The notes under the pieces: model-generated
What the model saw: the letters and a program-made list of their open reading frames with translations, nothing else
What the model was told of the DNA's origin: nothing
Databases searched by the model: none
Made by a program: the position numbers and the translations under genes
DNA from: UBA5004 sp964342515
GTDB taxonomy: Bacteria; Patescibacteriota; Minisyncoccia; Phycocordibacterales; Zambryskibacteraceae
Reading direction: 5' to 3'
Length of the DNA: 64,000 nucleotides
NCBI GenBank assembly: GCA_964342515.1
Contig: CAYFFP010000002.1
Coordinates: 11,544-75,543, forward strand
Shown: piece after piece, positions 1-8,902 of the stretch
Layout of the letters: every line of letters begins with the position of its first letter
Numbering within the stretch: the first letter of the stretch is position 1

Positions 1-930
1 TGAACCGATGACTTGGCCTTGCTCGACGTATTGTCCCACTGAAACATTATTAGCGCCCATGTGAGCATAGAGAGTCTGCGTGCCGTTAGCGTGGCTTATA
101 ACTACGTAAGTACCGTAGCCGCCATTCCAGCCACCAGTGCGGGAAATAATAACTTTGCCGTCGGCGGAGGCGAAGATTGGAGTGCCGATTGACGCCGCGA
201 GGTCAATGCCATTGTGACCATGGATGCCTTGGGTCTTCCGGCCGCCGTTGATGGGACGCAAGAAGTAACCGGAAGCAACCGATTGATTATTCGAGGACTG
301 CGAAGCAATCGAGGATTGAGAGGAGCTTAAGACACCGTCAGGGATAATAATGACATCGCCGGCGATAATCTTGGCATTAGCCGGAATACTGTTGTAAGAA
401 AGAATATCGTCGAGGTCGGCCTGATACTTCTTGGCGATGCTTTGCAAAGTGTCGCCGCTCTTTACGGTGTGGCGCACGCCGGAGATAGGAAGAATGACAA
501 GCTCCTGGCCAATCCTCACGGTATTGCTCTTCAGGTCGTTGGCCCAGCGGATGGTATTGACCGAGACGCTAAACATCTCCGCGATTTCCCCCAGCGTATC
601 GCCCTCGCGCACCACATAGACGCTAATCTCTCCGGTGCCGGATTTGCCTAGATCAATGAAGGTCCCTCCTTCTTCTCCCAGAGGAGAGAGAGCGGTCTCG
701 TCGACTATCGCCACCACCGGTCCGCCGATACTGGTGGGGTTGGAGTTTAAGTAACCCTCGAGAAGTTCCATGGTCTGGGAGTTGCCGACCTCTTTCGTTT
801 CCGGTGAACGCCTAAGCTCCCCCTGACTTTTGGCAGATATAAGGCTTGGAATAATAATCAGCCCCGAGGAGACCAAGAGGCCCAAGAGCAGAAAATGGCT
901 CGATAGAGCCATGGGACCACGTTCTTTCAT
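1..930 (-). CDS. LysM / M23 peptidoglycan endopeptidase, C-terminus cut by window edge
   Basis: Reading the minus strand from ATG 930 gives an N-terminal hydrophobic anchor, a spacer, two LysM repeats (each with a GDTL core, VREGDTLGEIAE and VKSGDTLQSIAK), then an M23 (LytM-type) domain with the zinc motif HNGIDLAA and the later LYAHM motif. The frame is still open at base 1, so the end of the M23 domain is missing. The family cleaves peptide cross-links in peptidoglycan; LysM binds glycan. An in-frame ATG at 945 is an alternative start. The protein should be membrane-anchored and face the wall. It is divergent from the uvrD-like gene. Confidence 0.88.
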   Translation of the reverse strand, partial: MKERGPMALSSHFLLLGLLVSSGLIIIPSLISAKSQGELRRSPETKEVGNSQTMELLEGYLNSNPTSIGGPVVAIVDETALSPLGEEGGTFIDLGKSGTGEISVYVVREGDTLGEIAEMFSVSVNTIRWANDLKSNTVRIGQELVILPISGVRHTVKSGDTLQSIAKKYQADLDDILSYNSIPANAKIIAGDVIIIPDGVLSSSQSSIASQSSNNQSVASGYFLRPINGGRKTQGIHGHNGIDLAASIGTPIFASADGKVIISRTGGWNGGYGTYVVISHANGTQTLYAHMGANNVSVGQYVEQGQVIGS

Positions 931-957
931 TGCTGTAAATATCATTATATACCTCTG

Positions 958-966
958 TGCTATAGT
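958..966 (+). promoter_or_regulatory. Extended -10 box of the uvrD-like gene
   Basis: TGCTATAGT is a TGn-extended -10. It ends directly before GTG 967 and 6 nt before GTG 973, the spacing seen at many other genes here. Transcription should begin at about 973, so the message is probably leaderless and GTG 973 may be the true start. Confidence 0.5.
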
Positions 967-2898
967 GTGCCAGTGAGTTATCAACCCCTCAATTCCGAGC
1001 AGAAAAGGGCTGTCGAGACAACTAGTGGACCGCTTTTAATACTGGCGGGCGCCGGTGCCGGCAAGACCAAGACCATAGTCGAGAGAATTAAGCATCTGGT
1101 TAAAGAAGGGGTAGCCCCCAGTTCAATATTGGCCATAACTTTCACCAACAAGGCGGCGAAGGAAATGCGAGAGAGGATAGAATCGGGATTAAGGAGCGAC
1201 CCCGACATCAACAGACCGATATCAATGGCCGAAAGGCCGTTCATCAGCACCTTCCATTCGCTTGGCGTTCATATTTTGCGAGAGCACTCCCGCCTGGCAG
1301 GAATAACCAGACACTTTACAATCTTCGACCGCGATGACAGCAAGAGAGCTATTAAAGAAGCTCTCACAAACCTTGGCTTCGATCAGAAAACTCACGAGCC
1401 AGGAAAATTCTTGGGCATTATTTCGAAAGAAAAGGGTAAAGGATTGAATGCTCTGGGTTACCAGAATTCAGAAAGAAGTGGATACATCGCGGACGCAGTG
1501 GGAGTTGTCTGGCCCGAGTATGAACGGATACTAAAGAGAGACAATGCGCTTGACTTCGACGACCTTCTGCTCAAGACGGAGAACTTATTGAGAGAGGAAC
1601 CGGCGGTGCGCGATTACTACAGAAAGGTTTGGCGCTACATCCACATTGACGAATACCAAGACACCAACCGGGTGCAATACGAAATTTCCAAGATGTTGGT
1701 CGGACCGGCATACAATATCTGCGCCGTCGGAGACATCGACCAGAATATTTATTCTTGGCGCGGCGCGGAGCTTAAAAATATTCTGGCGTTCGAGAAAGAC
1801 TATCCGGATACTTTGGTCATCACCCTCGAGGAGAACTACCGCTCGACCAGAAATATTTTGGAGGCCGCCAATACTATCATCGAGAAGAATAAAGTGCGGG
1901 TGCCGAAGAATCTGCGGACGTCCAATGCCCGTGGAGAAAAGATTGCCTTAGCCGCTCTCCTCGATGAGACGGACGAGGCGGAATTTATCGCGAGCTATGC
2001 GGAGGAGTTTATAAGAAAAGGGACAAGTCCCGATGAAATCGCGGTGCTTTACCGCGCCAATTTCCAATCCCGCGTTCTGGAAGAAGCATTTTTAAAATCT
2101 GGCGTTCCGTACCAAATTCTAGGCACCAGATTCTTCGAGAGGAGGGAGGTCAAGGATATTCTCTCTTACCTGCGCGCGGCGCTTAACCCCGAGAGTCTTG
2201 CCGACCTTAAGCGCGTTATCAATACTCCGGCGCGGGGCATCGGCAAAACTACCATTGCTAAAATCTTTATGGGGCAAAAAGAGACATTGCCCTTAGCCAT
2301 GAGAGCGAAGTATGCCAAGTTCCAGCATCTTTTGTCAGAAATTGCCGAAGCAGCCGTGACAAAAACACCGGCCGAAGCCGTGGCTTTTATCATCAAGGCC
2401 TCGGGACTCGAAGAAGAGTTTAAATCCTCCGGCGAGGATGGCGCCTCGCGGCTTGAAAATGTTTATGAATTAGTAAGCTTTGCCGAAAGATATTCGGACT
2501 GCGAAATCTTTCTTACCGACGCGGCGCTCCAGAGCGACCAAGATGAATTGAAAGAAGAAGAGAAAGCGGTGCGACTCATGACGGTGCATGCCGCCAAGGG
2601 ACTCGAATTCGATGTCGTCTTTATCTCCGGGTTAGAAGAAGGACTCTTTCCCCACGAAAAAGTAAATGACGATCGCCTAACGCCGGAAGAGCAGGAGGAG
2701 GAGAGGCGGCTCTTCTACGTGGCGCTCACCCGCGCGAGGAAAAAGTTGGTTCTATCTTACGCGCAAGCGCGCACCATGTTCGGCAGACAGACTATCAACA
2801 TACCTTCGGAGTTTATTTCAGACATCCCAGAGAATCTAATCGACCCCGAAGGAGAGCGAGCCCCCTACGGGGCAAGAGAAGATGCCATCGAATTCTAA
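967..2898 (+). CDS. uvrD: UvrD/PcrA-type superfamily 1 DNA helicase
   Basis: 643 residues, somewhat shorter than E. coli UvrD. Helicase motifs occur in order: Walker A AGAGAGKTKT (about 27-36), DEYQDTN (about 229-235), VGDIDQNIYSWRGA, EENYRST, VHAAKGLEFD (about 540) and FYVALTRA. The family unwinds DNA 3'-5' in excision and mismatch repair or at stalled forks. GTG 967 gives the longest form; GTG 973 fits the -10 spacing better. No RecB-type nuclease domain is visible, so a helicase-only UvrD/PcrA is preferred over AddA or RecB. Confidence 0.93.
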   Translation: MPVSYQPLNSEQKRAVETTSGPLLILAGAGAGKTKTIVERIKHLVKEGVAPSSILAITFTNKAAKEMRERIESGLRSDPDINRPISMAERPFISTFHSLGVHILREHSRLAGITRHFTIFDRDDSKRAIKEALTNLGFDQKTHEPGKFLGIISKEKGKGLNALGYQNSERSGYIADAVGVVWPEYERILKRDNALDFDDLLLKTENLLREEPAVRDYYRKVWRYIHIDEYQDTNRVQYEISKMLVGPAYNICAVGDIDQNIYSWRGAELKNILAFEKDYPDTLVITLEENYRSTRNILEAANTIIEKNKVRVPKNLRTSNARGEKIALAALLDETDEAEFIASYAEEFIRKGTSPDEIAVLYRANFQSRVLEEAFLKSGVPYQILGTRFFERREVKDILSYLRAALNPESLADLKRVINTPARGIGKTTIAKIFMGQKETLPLAMRAKYAKFQHLLSEIAEAAVTKTPAEAVAFIIKASGLEEEFKSSGEDGASRLENVYELVSFAERYSDCEIFLTDAALQSDQDELKEEEKAVRLMTVHAAKGLEFDVVFISGLEEGLFPHEKVNDDRLTPEEQEEERRLFYVALTRARKKLVLSYAQARTMFGRQTINIPSEFISDIPENLIDPEGERAPYGAREDAIEF

Positions 2899-2911
2899 AT
2901 CCGAAACAACT
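2897..2911. repeat. Short intergenic motif AAATCCGAAACAA
   Basis: This lies between the uvrD-like stop and the RAYT palindrome. The same motif, interrupted by TTTCG on one arm, forms the inverted repeat at 9408-9482, so it belongs to a dispersed intergenic sequence family. Confidence 0.4.
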
Positions 2912-2912
2912 T

Positions 2913-2931
2913 GTTGACACCGAGTGTCAAC
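2913..2931. repeat. RAYT-associated palindrome, perfect copy in the transposase promoter
   Basis: GTTGACACCGAGTGTCAAC has two 8-bp arms around a CGA loop. Its left arm supplies TTGACA (2914-2919), 16 bp before a TGC-extended -10 TAAGAT (2936-2941), which is 6 nt before ATG 2948. The palindrome therefore overlaps the -35 of the transposase gene and could be an autoregulatory site. Confidence 0.8.
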
Positions 2932-2947
2932 ATGCTAAGATTTTAGT

Positions 2948-3574
2948 ATGAGAGAAGTTGTTTTTGTGGAAAAAGAGTTTTATCACATTTACAACAGAGC
3001 TGTAGATAAGCGAAATTTGTTTAATAACTTTGGCGATACTGAGCGATTTTTTAATGGAATTGAGCAATTTAATACCCCAAAAGTACTTGGGAATTTGCTA
3101 CGTGGACACCGAGTGTCAACAGACCCGAAACTTGTTAATATAATTGCTTACTGCGTTAATCCGAATCACTTCCACTTTATTTTGGAACAAGTCGAGGAGC
3201 GAGGTATCGAGAGGTTTATGCATAAACTCGGCATGGGTTATTCAAAATACTTCAATACGAAATACGAAAGATCGGGAGCGCTGTTCCAAGGGAAGTTCCA
3301 AGCGAAACTTATCGACTCTAACGGATATCTTCTCCACTTAAGCACTTACATAAATTTGAATCATCTGGCGCATGGCCGTGGACACTCGGTGTCAACATTA
3401 AGCAGAACGAGTTGGGACGAGTACACGCGCGAGAATTTTACCGATGGCATTTGCAAGAAAGAAATCGTGCTGGGACAATTTAAAAATAAAAAAGAATATA
3501 AAAAATTCGCCGAAGAAAGTTTGGAGGGAATTATTAGAAGGAAAATAATGCTTGAAGAGTTCGATGAGAGCTAA
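2948..3574 (+). CDS. IS200-like / REP-associated tyrosine transposase (RAYT)
   Basis: 208 residues of the Y1 transposase (HUH) family: the metal-binding HFH triad lies in NPNHFHFILE (about 74-76) and the likely catalytic tyrosine in STYINLNHL (about Y133). RAYTs are single-copy, non-flanked relatives of IS200 transposases that recognise palindromic REP hairpins. The matching 19-bp palindrome is found in its promoter and twice inside this ORF (3102-3120, 3378-3396), where it encodes residues. No insertion-sequence ends or target duplications are visible. The last codons overlap the start of ksgA. Confidence 0.88.
   Translation: MREVVFVEKEFYHIYNRAVDKRNLFNNFGDTERFFNGIEQFNTPKVLGNLLRGHRVSTDPKLVNIIAYCVNPNHFHFILEQVEERGIERFMHKLGMGYSKYFNTKYERSGALFQGKFQAKLIDSNGYLLHLSTYINLNHLAHGRGHSVSTLSRTSWDEYTRENFTDGICKKEIVLGQFKNKKEYKKFAEESLEGIIRRKIMLEEFDES
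3102..3120. repeat. RAYT palindrome, one-mismatch copy inside the transposase ORF
   Basis: GTGGACACCGAGTGTCAAC: same arms and CGA loop, with one mismatch in the left arm. It is translated in frame as part of GHRVSTDP. Confidence 0.75.
3378..3396. repeat. RAYT palindrome, inverted copy inside the transposase ORF
   Basis: GTGGACACTCGGTGTCAAC carries the TCG loop, meaning the element is in reverse orientation relative to the upstream copies. It is translated as part of GHSVSTL. Confidence 0.75.
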
Positions 3575-4355
3575 AAAATCCTTGGGGCAGCATTTTTTGA
3601 GAAGCGAGAGAGCGCTTAAGAAAATTATCGAGGCCGGAGAAGTTTCCGCCGCCGACACAATCTTGGAAATCGGTCCGGGGCAAGGAGCTTTGACGGAAAA
3701 GCTGTTAGCTGTCGGCTGTCAGCTGTTAGCCGTGGAAAAAGACGATGAGCTATATGAGTTTCTAAAAAATAAATTTCGGGAAGAGATAGAAAATAAAAAA
3801 TTAATTTTAATTCATGATGACATCTTGAATTTTGATTTATCTAAGCTAAAAGCCGCAAGCTATAAGCTGATAGCCAATATTCCTTACAACATCACCGGCG
3901 CGATTTTGGAAAAGTTTCTATCTGCCGAGTATTCACCTTCGCTTTGTGTGCTTCTGGTACAAAAAGAAGTAGCGGAAAGAATAGTGGCAAAAGACGGGAA
4001 GGAGAGTATTTTATCCATTTCGGTGAAAGTTTACGGCAAGCCGACTTACATAGAGACCGTCAAAGCGGGCTCTTTCGTCCCTAGGCCCAAGGTAGATTCG
4101 GCTATCATCGCAATAAATGACATCTCTAAAGGATTTTTTGATGTTGACACCGAGTGTCAACAAGAGGAATTTTTCCGGATACTTAAGGCGGGATTTAAGT
4201 CGAAGAGGAAGAAATTACTCTCTAATTTGGCGACAATTTACGATAAGAATAAGGTTAGAGAGATGTTTCAAAAACTAAATTTGGATGAAAATATCAGAGC
4301 CGAAGATGTCTCCCTCGAAATCTGGCGACAACTGGCTTCAATTCTTATCAAATAG
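3564..4355 (+). CDS. rsmA: 16S rRNA (adenine1518/1519-N6)-dimethyltransferase
   Basis: Begins with the family signature AKKSLGQHFL. The SAM-binding motif LEIGPGQGALTEKLL and the catalytic NIPYN motif follow in order, with a C-terminal helical domain. It dimethylates two adenines in helix 45 of 16S rRNA. ATG 3564 is chosen as closest to the conserved N-terminus; ATG 3552 adds four residues. Three repeat insertions lie within the frame: AGCTGT-type repeats at 3700-3730 and 3843-3875 and a perfect RAYT palindrome at 4143-4161. Its 3' end overlaps the next convergent gene by 8 bp. Confidence 0.92.
   Translation: MRAKKSLGQHFLRSERALKKIIEAGEVSAADTILEIGPGQGALTEKLLAVGCQLLAVEKDDELYEFLKNKFREEIENKKLILIHDDILNFDLSKLKAASYKLIANIPYNITGAILEKFLSAEYSPSLCVLLVQKEVAERIVAKDGKESILSISVKVYGKPTYIETVKAGSFVPRPKVDSAIIAINDISKGFFDVDTECQQEEFFRILKAGFKSKRKKLLSNLATIYDKNKVREMFQKLNLDENIRAEDVSLEIWRQLASILIK
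3700..3730. repeat. Intragenic AGCTGTTAGC repeat cluster (ksgA)
   Basis: Three AGCTGT/GGCTGT units in 31 bp encode KLLAVGCQLLAV. A second cluster of AAGCTANAAGC units lies at 3843-3875. Similar runs occur in ruvC, mutM, rluD and glyS in this window. Confidence 0.55.
4143..4161. repeat. RAYT palindrome, perfect copy inside ksgA
   Basis: A perfect GTTGACACCGAGTGTCAAC in frame in the C-terminal domain, encoding part of VDTECQQ. About 600 bp from the RAYT gene. Confidence 0.8.
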
Positions 4356-4749
4356 GTTTGCTAGTGCCAACTTGAGTAATCACTCCGGCCGCAGGCAGGG
4401 GGAAACATCCGACTCCGGGCGGGGGCACCAGCATCCAGCAGGCTTGCACTCCCGGAAGATAAGACCCTAAATGCCATGTAACCGGCACTCCGATATTAAA
4501 CCAAGCAAAAAGACGGCTTGCATATGGAACATAGACTAGAGAGCCGGTAGCCGGAACTGGAGCACCGAGGTAGAGAGGGGTAAACCAAATCCAGAGATTG
4601 CCTATAAAACCCGGGCAAGTGCAAGGAACAGTGTAAGAAACCAAACCGCCAAAAGGCAAACCCAGCGACACTGCGCGAGCGGAAGATAGAGGAAGAAAAA
4701 TAAAGACACAAACAACAAAAATCAGTGTTGAGCGGTATCTAACTTTCAT
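4348..4749 (-). CDS. Small secreted cysteine-containing protein, unknown function
   Basis: 133 residues: a clear signal peptide (hydrophobic core FVVCVFIFLPLSS, cleavage near ARA), then a glycine/proline-rich body with cysteines in VPCTCPG, ACW and GVGCFP, ending GVITQVGTS. I do not recognise a catalytic family. The -10 TATAAT (minus strand, 4762-4757) lies 7 nt before ATG 4749, so it is probably leaderless. It is divergent from the secretion operon, so an envelope or pilus-associated role is possible but unproven. Confidence 0.65.
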   Translation of the reverse strand: MKVRYRSTLIFVVCVFIFLPLSSARAVSLGLPFGGLVSYTVPCTCPGFIGNLWIWFTPLYLGAPVPATGSLVYVPYASRLFAWFNIGVPVTWHLGSYLPGVQACWMLVPPPGVGCFPLPAAGVITQVGTSKPI

Positions 4750-4818
4750 TAACTTAATTATACACCAAGCGCCGAAAGCCGTCCGATTTGCGGAAAAATC
4801 TCTGATACAATTAGGGCA

Positions 4819-5577
4819 ATGCGATTCAATATCGTCTTTGCAATTTTGGCATCGATTGTTCTTATCGGAGGGGCTTCTTGGGTAAGATTCGCGCGGACAA
4901 ATCCGTTTGCTGTTTCATATTTGGCCATTGTTCCCAATCAGCTCGAGTCTGAAAATGATATCCTAGAAAGCTTTTTAAATCCTAAAGTTCCCGACAAAGA
5001 ACCGGCCTTGCCTCTTTCTCAAACAGATATACTCGGCAGACAGCTATTTTCCGATTATATGGCCCTTAAATCCCGCGACCAACTTGACTCAAATAGTCTA
5101 AAATCCCTAATCAACAAATACTCCGGCGGTATTTTAAGCTTCGAATCCCGCCCGAGCGTTTCAAAGGAGCAAATCAATATTGTCCCCGATTCGACTGACA
5201 ACTCAAAAATTTATATCCAGAAAATATTCGAGACGCGCGCCAAGTACGCCGGCCTAGTCGTTAATTCTTTCGGCCAGAGAAACTTTACCGATATCGATGA
5301 TCCGGACTTCAAAGAGCTCACGGCTTATGCGGCAAAACTTTATCAGGAAGCGGCCGCCGAGCTCAAGAAAATTCCCGTACCCGTATCTTTAGCGGACAAC
5401 CATATCAAACTCATAGAAAATTATTTGTCGAGTTCAAGCTCCATCGGCGCTCTTAGTAATATTGCCGAGGACCCGGCCCGCACATATGCCGCGCTCAATA
5501 CTTACGCCCAAAATGTAAATGAAGAAGAGCGCCTGCTTGCCAATATACAACTGGCAATCCTAACGAACGGCATATGA
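4819..5577 (+). CDS. Membrane-anchored protein of unknown function, first gene of the T4SS-like operon
   Basis: 252 residues: one N-terminal membrane segment (FAILASIVLIGG), then a soluble, mainly helical domain predicted to lie outside the membrane. No known domain is recognised. A -10 TACAAT (4806-4811) sits 7 nt before ATG. Its stop overlaps the next start (ATGA, 5574-5577), so it is translationally coupled to the following genes and probably serves the same machine. Confidence 0.7.
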   Translation: MRFNIVFAILASIVLIGGASWVRFARTNPFAVSYLAIVPNQLESENDILESFLNPKVPDKEPALPLSQTDILGRQLFSDYMALKSRDQLDSNSLKSLINKYSGGILSFESRPSVSKEQINIVPDSTDNSKIYIQKIFETRAKYAGLVVNSFGQRNFTDIDDPDFKELTAYAAKLYQEAAAELKKIPVPVSLADNHIKLIENYLSSSSSIGALSNIAEDPARTYAALNTYAQNVNEEERLLANIQLAILTNGI

Positions 5578-6980
5578 ATTACAGAAAGCGCGTAGCTACA
5601 AGTTTCATTCTCCTAACACTCTTTTCCACACTTCCTGTCACGGCAAAAGCGCAGCTTCCTTTGCTCCCCGGAGGAGCAATCCCCGGCATAGGAAATGCGG
5701 CAATCGGTGCTATACCGAGTGTGCCTGTTTCTAACATTAAGCTTGAAGCCAAAGAGACTGGCATATCAATTTTCGGAGTAAGCATCCCCATAAGCTGGGA
5801 CGGGTTGGCCATAATTATAGCCAAAAAGTTTATCGAAGGGATGGTTGACTCAACCATTCTTTGGATAAACAGCGGCTTTGACGGCAATCCAGCATATATA
5901 ACAAACCCGGAGCAATACTTCACTGACTTAGCGGATGGTATTGCGGGAGACTTCATCGCCGGTTCTGATTTGGGATTCCTTTGCTCGCCGTTTCAAACTC
6001 AAGTCAGATTAGCGCTACAAAAAGCATATAAACAACCGAGACTATTCCAATGCACCCTAACGGATGCGGTGGCAAACATTGAGGCCTTTTATGACGACTT
6101 CGACCAAGGAGGCTGGGACGCTTGGTTCTCTATGACGCAAAATAATCAAAATAATCCTTATGGAGCATACCTAGATGCTAAAATCGAACTCGACTCCCGC
6201 ATCGCCAGCGCCGCGGGGCTCAAAAGAGAGCAATTGAATTGGGGCAGCGGTTTCCTCTCATTTGAGAAGTGCTCGGGGAACGAAATAGCGGATGGATTTG
6301 GAGGAAAAATCTGTTTGGACCAGAACGGCAATACCGCCCCTTACCATATAGTCACTCCCGGAGTGGCTATAGAGGGGCAGTTGCAGAATGTTCTTGGAAC
6401 GGGAGTAAGACAGCTCGAGCTTGCCGACGAATTCGACGAACTTATCGGCGCTCTCTTGGGACAACTGTTGAAAGAAACTGTGTTCAGCGTCAAGGGATTG
6501 TTTAGTGCTCCGAGAGTATCGAGTGGGTCGAATCCCGGCATCAATCCTCCACCGGGAGTAGATATAGACGGAGACAATATCAACGATATTATTTTCGGCG
6601 GCGATAGCGAACCTTCGTGCGTATACGGCGGAGAATACCCGAATTGCCAAGGGTCAAAAGATGCCGAAGCAAACAGCGGCGTGATATGGGGTTATGTATT
6701 CGAAGATACCGACAGAGACGGCGCGCAAGACGCGGGCGAGCCATTCTCTTCCGGAATATCTGTCTATCTGCAGTCGGCGGAAGGAGAGAATCTGGGCACT
6801 AACTCAACCTTTAACGGCATTTACACTTTCGGACAACTTGCAAACGGCCAGAGTTACAAAGTGGGTGTCACGGCGCCTTCCGGCTATACGGTCACCAGTA
6901 ATAATGATGTATCGGTAACGGCCAGACCGTTAACAGCCGGCACTCCCGTGCAAAACTTCGGCATCGCTCCATCGCAATGA
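5574..6980 (+). CDS. Secreted protein with C-terminal SdrD B-like (Cna-B type) domain
   Basis: 468 residues with a signal peptide (cleavage near AKA). The central part is unrecognised. Residues from about 370 on match an SdrD B-like surface domain: GVIWGYVFEDTDRDGAQD followed by GEPFSSGISVYL and a C-terminal beta-rich region ending in NFGIAP. Such domains are calcium-binding, immunoglobulin-like stalk modules of surface proteins. It is coupled by 4-bp overlaps to both neighbours, suggesting an exposed component of the secretion or pilus machine. Confidence 0.72.
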   Translation: MNYRKRVATSFILLTLFSTLPVTAKAQLPLLPGGAIPGIGNAAIGAIPSVPVSNIKLEAKETGISIFGVSIPISWDGLAIIIAKKFIEGMVDSTILWINSGFDGNPAYITNPEQYFTDLADGIAGDFIAGSDLGFLCSPFQTQVRLALQKAYKQPRLFQCTLTDAVANIEAFYDDFDQGGWDAWFSMTQNNQNNPYGAYLDAKIELDSRIASAAGLKREQLNWGSGFLSFEKCSGNEIADGFGGKICLDQNGNTAPYHIVTPGVAIEGQLQNVLGTGVRQLELADEFDELIGALLGQLLKETVFSVKGLFSAPRVSSGSNPGINPPPGVDIDGDNINDIIFGGDSEPSCVYGGEYPNCQGSKDAEANSGVIWGYVFEDTDRDGAQDAGEPFSSGISVYLQSAEGENLGTNSTFNGIYTFGQLANGQSYKVGVTAPSGYTVTSNNDVSVTARPLTAGTPVQNFGIAPSQ

Positions 6981-8902
6981 AAAAACTTTTTAGCTACATC
7001 TTCATACTGGTGGTAATAAGCGGGTTCATTCTGCCGCAGACAGCTCAAGCAGTGCCGTGTACGGGCATAGATAGAAGAGGCAACGCTTATCCTCCAGGAT
7101 GCGAGGGTAGGGCAGAAGATTTCAAAGTCTCAACCGAAGCTGGCGATCCTGCAAAAGAGGCGGAGAATTCCGGCTTAGCGGTGCAGATTGCCGAATGGTT
7201 CTTAAAGATAGCCGCTCAAACCATACTAAAACTGGCGAGCTACTTGTCGGGACTGGCGGGCATCATCTTAAACGGGGTGGTGTTCTACACTATCGTCCAT
7301 GTTTCGGATAATTACGCCAAAATTGATTCTATCGCAAGCACTTGGAAAGTGGTGCGCGATATCGCCAATATGGGCTTCATCTTCGTGCTCCTCTACGCCG
7401 CTATCAATACCATCCTCGGCACCGGGCAGGACAATAAGAGATTGATCGTCAATGTGGTGATAGTGGCGGTGCTGATAAACTTCTCGCTCTTCTTCACCCG
7501 ACTAATCATAGACGCCTCGAATATTCTGGCCCTCACTTTCTACGACGCCATAGCGCCAAACGCTCTAAATATTGACGCTAATTGGACACAGCAAGCGGGC
7601 CTCTCGAACGCCTTCATGCAACACCTTAACTTGCAGAGCTTATGGAAGGCGCCGGAGCTTGACTCCGGAGTGATACTGACCGTGGGAGTCATGGGCACCA
7701 TCATGCTCCTGATTGCGGCCTTCGTCTTCTTCGCCATCGCCATTATGTTCATCATCCGCTATGTGATACTCATTCTCGTCTTGGTGCTCTCGCCGATCGC
7801 TTTCATCGCCCATATCTTGCCGAAAGGGACGGGCATAGATAAATATAAAAATCAGTGGTGGGACGCGCTCTTGGGTCAGGCGTTCTTCGCGCCCATCTAC
7901 TTCATGCTCACGTGGGTAACGCTTAGCATCTTGAGTGGCATTACCACCAGCTTCGGCACGGCGGCAAACACTCCGGACAAAAGTTTGAGCGGCATTGCCA
8001 GTGTCATAGACGGGACTCTTGATAGCGGGGCGTTCATCATGCTCATAAACTTCATCATCGTCATTGTCCTCCTCATCGCCTCGCTCCTCGTCGCCAAAGA
8101 GTGGGCCAACAAAGCCGGCGGCGGTATGGGCAAACTCACCAGCTGGGTCACAGGGGCGGCTGGCGCGGCAACTATTGGGACAACCGGGTGGCTTGGAAGA
8201 AGAACTCTGGGTGTTGCCGGAGAAGCCGTAAGCAGTAGCGAGAGACTGAAAGAAAAAGCATCAAGAGGCGGAGCCGGAGGAATGATGGCTCGATTGGCTC
8301 TAGCCACTGGCAAGAAAGCAGGCGCCTCGAGCTTCGACTTCAGAGCAACTCGTGCCGGTGAAGCAACGGTTGGCATGGCTGGCGCAGGCAAAGCGGGAGG
8401 CAAGGGCGGCTTCATTGAATTCAAGAAGAAACAGGCGGAGGAAGCGGAGAAGAGAGCAAAAGCGCTTGGCCCATCACAAGTGACATTGGACCAAGCAGAA
8501 CAAGCGGTAAAAAGAGCGGGATCAGAAGCAGAGAGAAGAGCTGCTCAAGCAAAATTAGATCAACTTAAGGGGTATGATGATAAAAAAGCAAGAGAAATCT
8601 TAATAGAAAGAGGGGTTGTTAATCCAACTAAAGATCAGGTTGCTCGAGTCAAGGATGAAAACAAAGGTGAAGGAGAGAAACGCAAACAAGCGTACGCAAA
8701 AGTTATGGAAAATTCATGGATAGCTTCGTTCGGAGGATACAACACTGCAGCTGCAGCGCAGATAAGAAAGGGTAAAAGCAAAGAAAAGAAACTAGCAGAA
8801 GCATACAAGGAAATAGCTAAGGACGAAGAAGGAGGTGGCGAACCCGAAACTCCAACGCCACCAGCAACTCCACCAACCGGCGGACCAGCACCAACACCAT
8901 GA
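6977..8902 (+). CDS. VirB6/TrbL-like polytopic membrane protein of a T4SS-like machine
   Basis: 641 residues: a signal-like N-terminus, about six to eight hydrophobic segments between residues 60 and 370 (for example GFIFVLLYAAINTILGTG and YVILILVLVLSPIAFIAHI), then a long charged, alanine/lysine-rich cytoplasmic tail ending in a PTPPATPPTGG proline stretch. This fits the VirB6/TrbL layout of an inner-membrane channel component. The neighbouring PrgI and VirB4 genes support the assignment, which rests on topology and context more than on motifs. Confidence 0.7.
   Translation: MKKLFSYIFILVVISGFILPQTAQAVPCTGIDRRGNAYPPGCEGRAEDFKVSTEAGDPAKEAENSGLAVQIAEWFLKIAAQTILKLASYLSGLAGIILNGVVFYTIVHVSDNYAKIDSIASTWKVVRDIANMGFIFVLLYAAINTILGTGQDNKRLIVNVVIVAVLINFSLFFTRLIIDASNILALTFYDAIAPNALNIDANWTQQAGLSNAFMQHLNLQSLWKAPELDSGVILTVGVMGTIMLLIAAFVFFAIAIMFIIRYVILILVLVLSPIAFIAHILPKGTGIDKYKNQWWDALLGQAFFAPIYFMLTWVTLSILSGITTSFGTAANTPDKSLSGIASVIDGTLDSGAFIMLINFIIVIVLLIASLLVAKEWANKAGGGMGKLTSWVTGAAGAATIGTTGWLGRRTLGVAGEAVSSSERLKEKASRGGAGGMMARLALATGKKAGASSFDFRATRAGEATVGMAGAGKAGGKGGFIEFKKKQAEEAEKRAKALGPSQVTLDQAEQAVKRAGSEAERRAAQAKLDQLKGYDDKKAREILIERGVVNPTKDQVARVKDENKGEGEKRKQAYAKVMENSWIASFGGYNTAAAAQIRKGKSKEKKLAEAYKEIAKDEEGGGEPETPTPPATPPTGGPAPTP

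Noticed and set aside
2948..3574. Active IS200 insertion sequence with defined ends
   Set aside because: No flanking subterminal hairpins plus target duplication; palindromes are spread in host genes as in RAYT/REP systems.
5701..5730. ACCGAGTGT matches at 5716 and 19669 as further RAYT palindromes
   Set aside because: Only one half with the loop is present; the complementary arm is missing.
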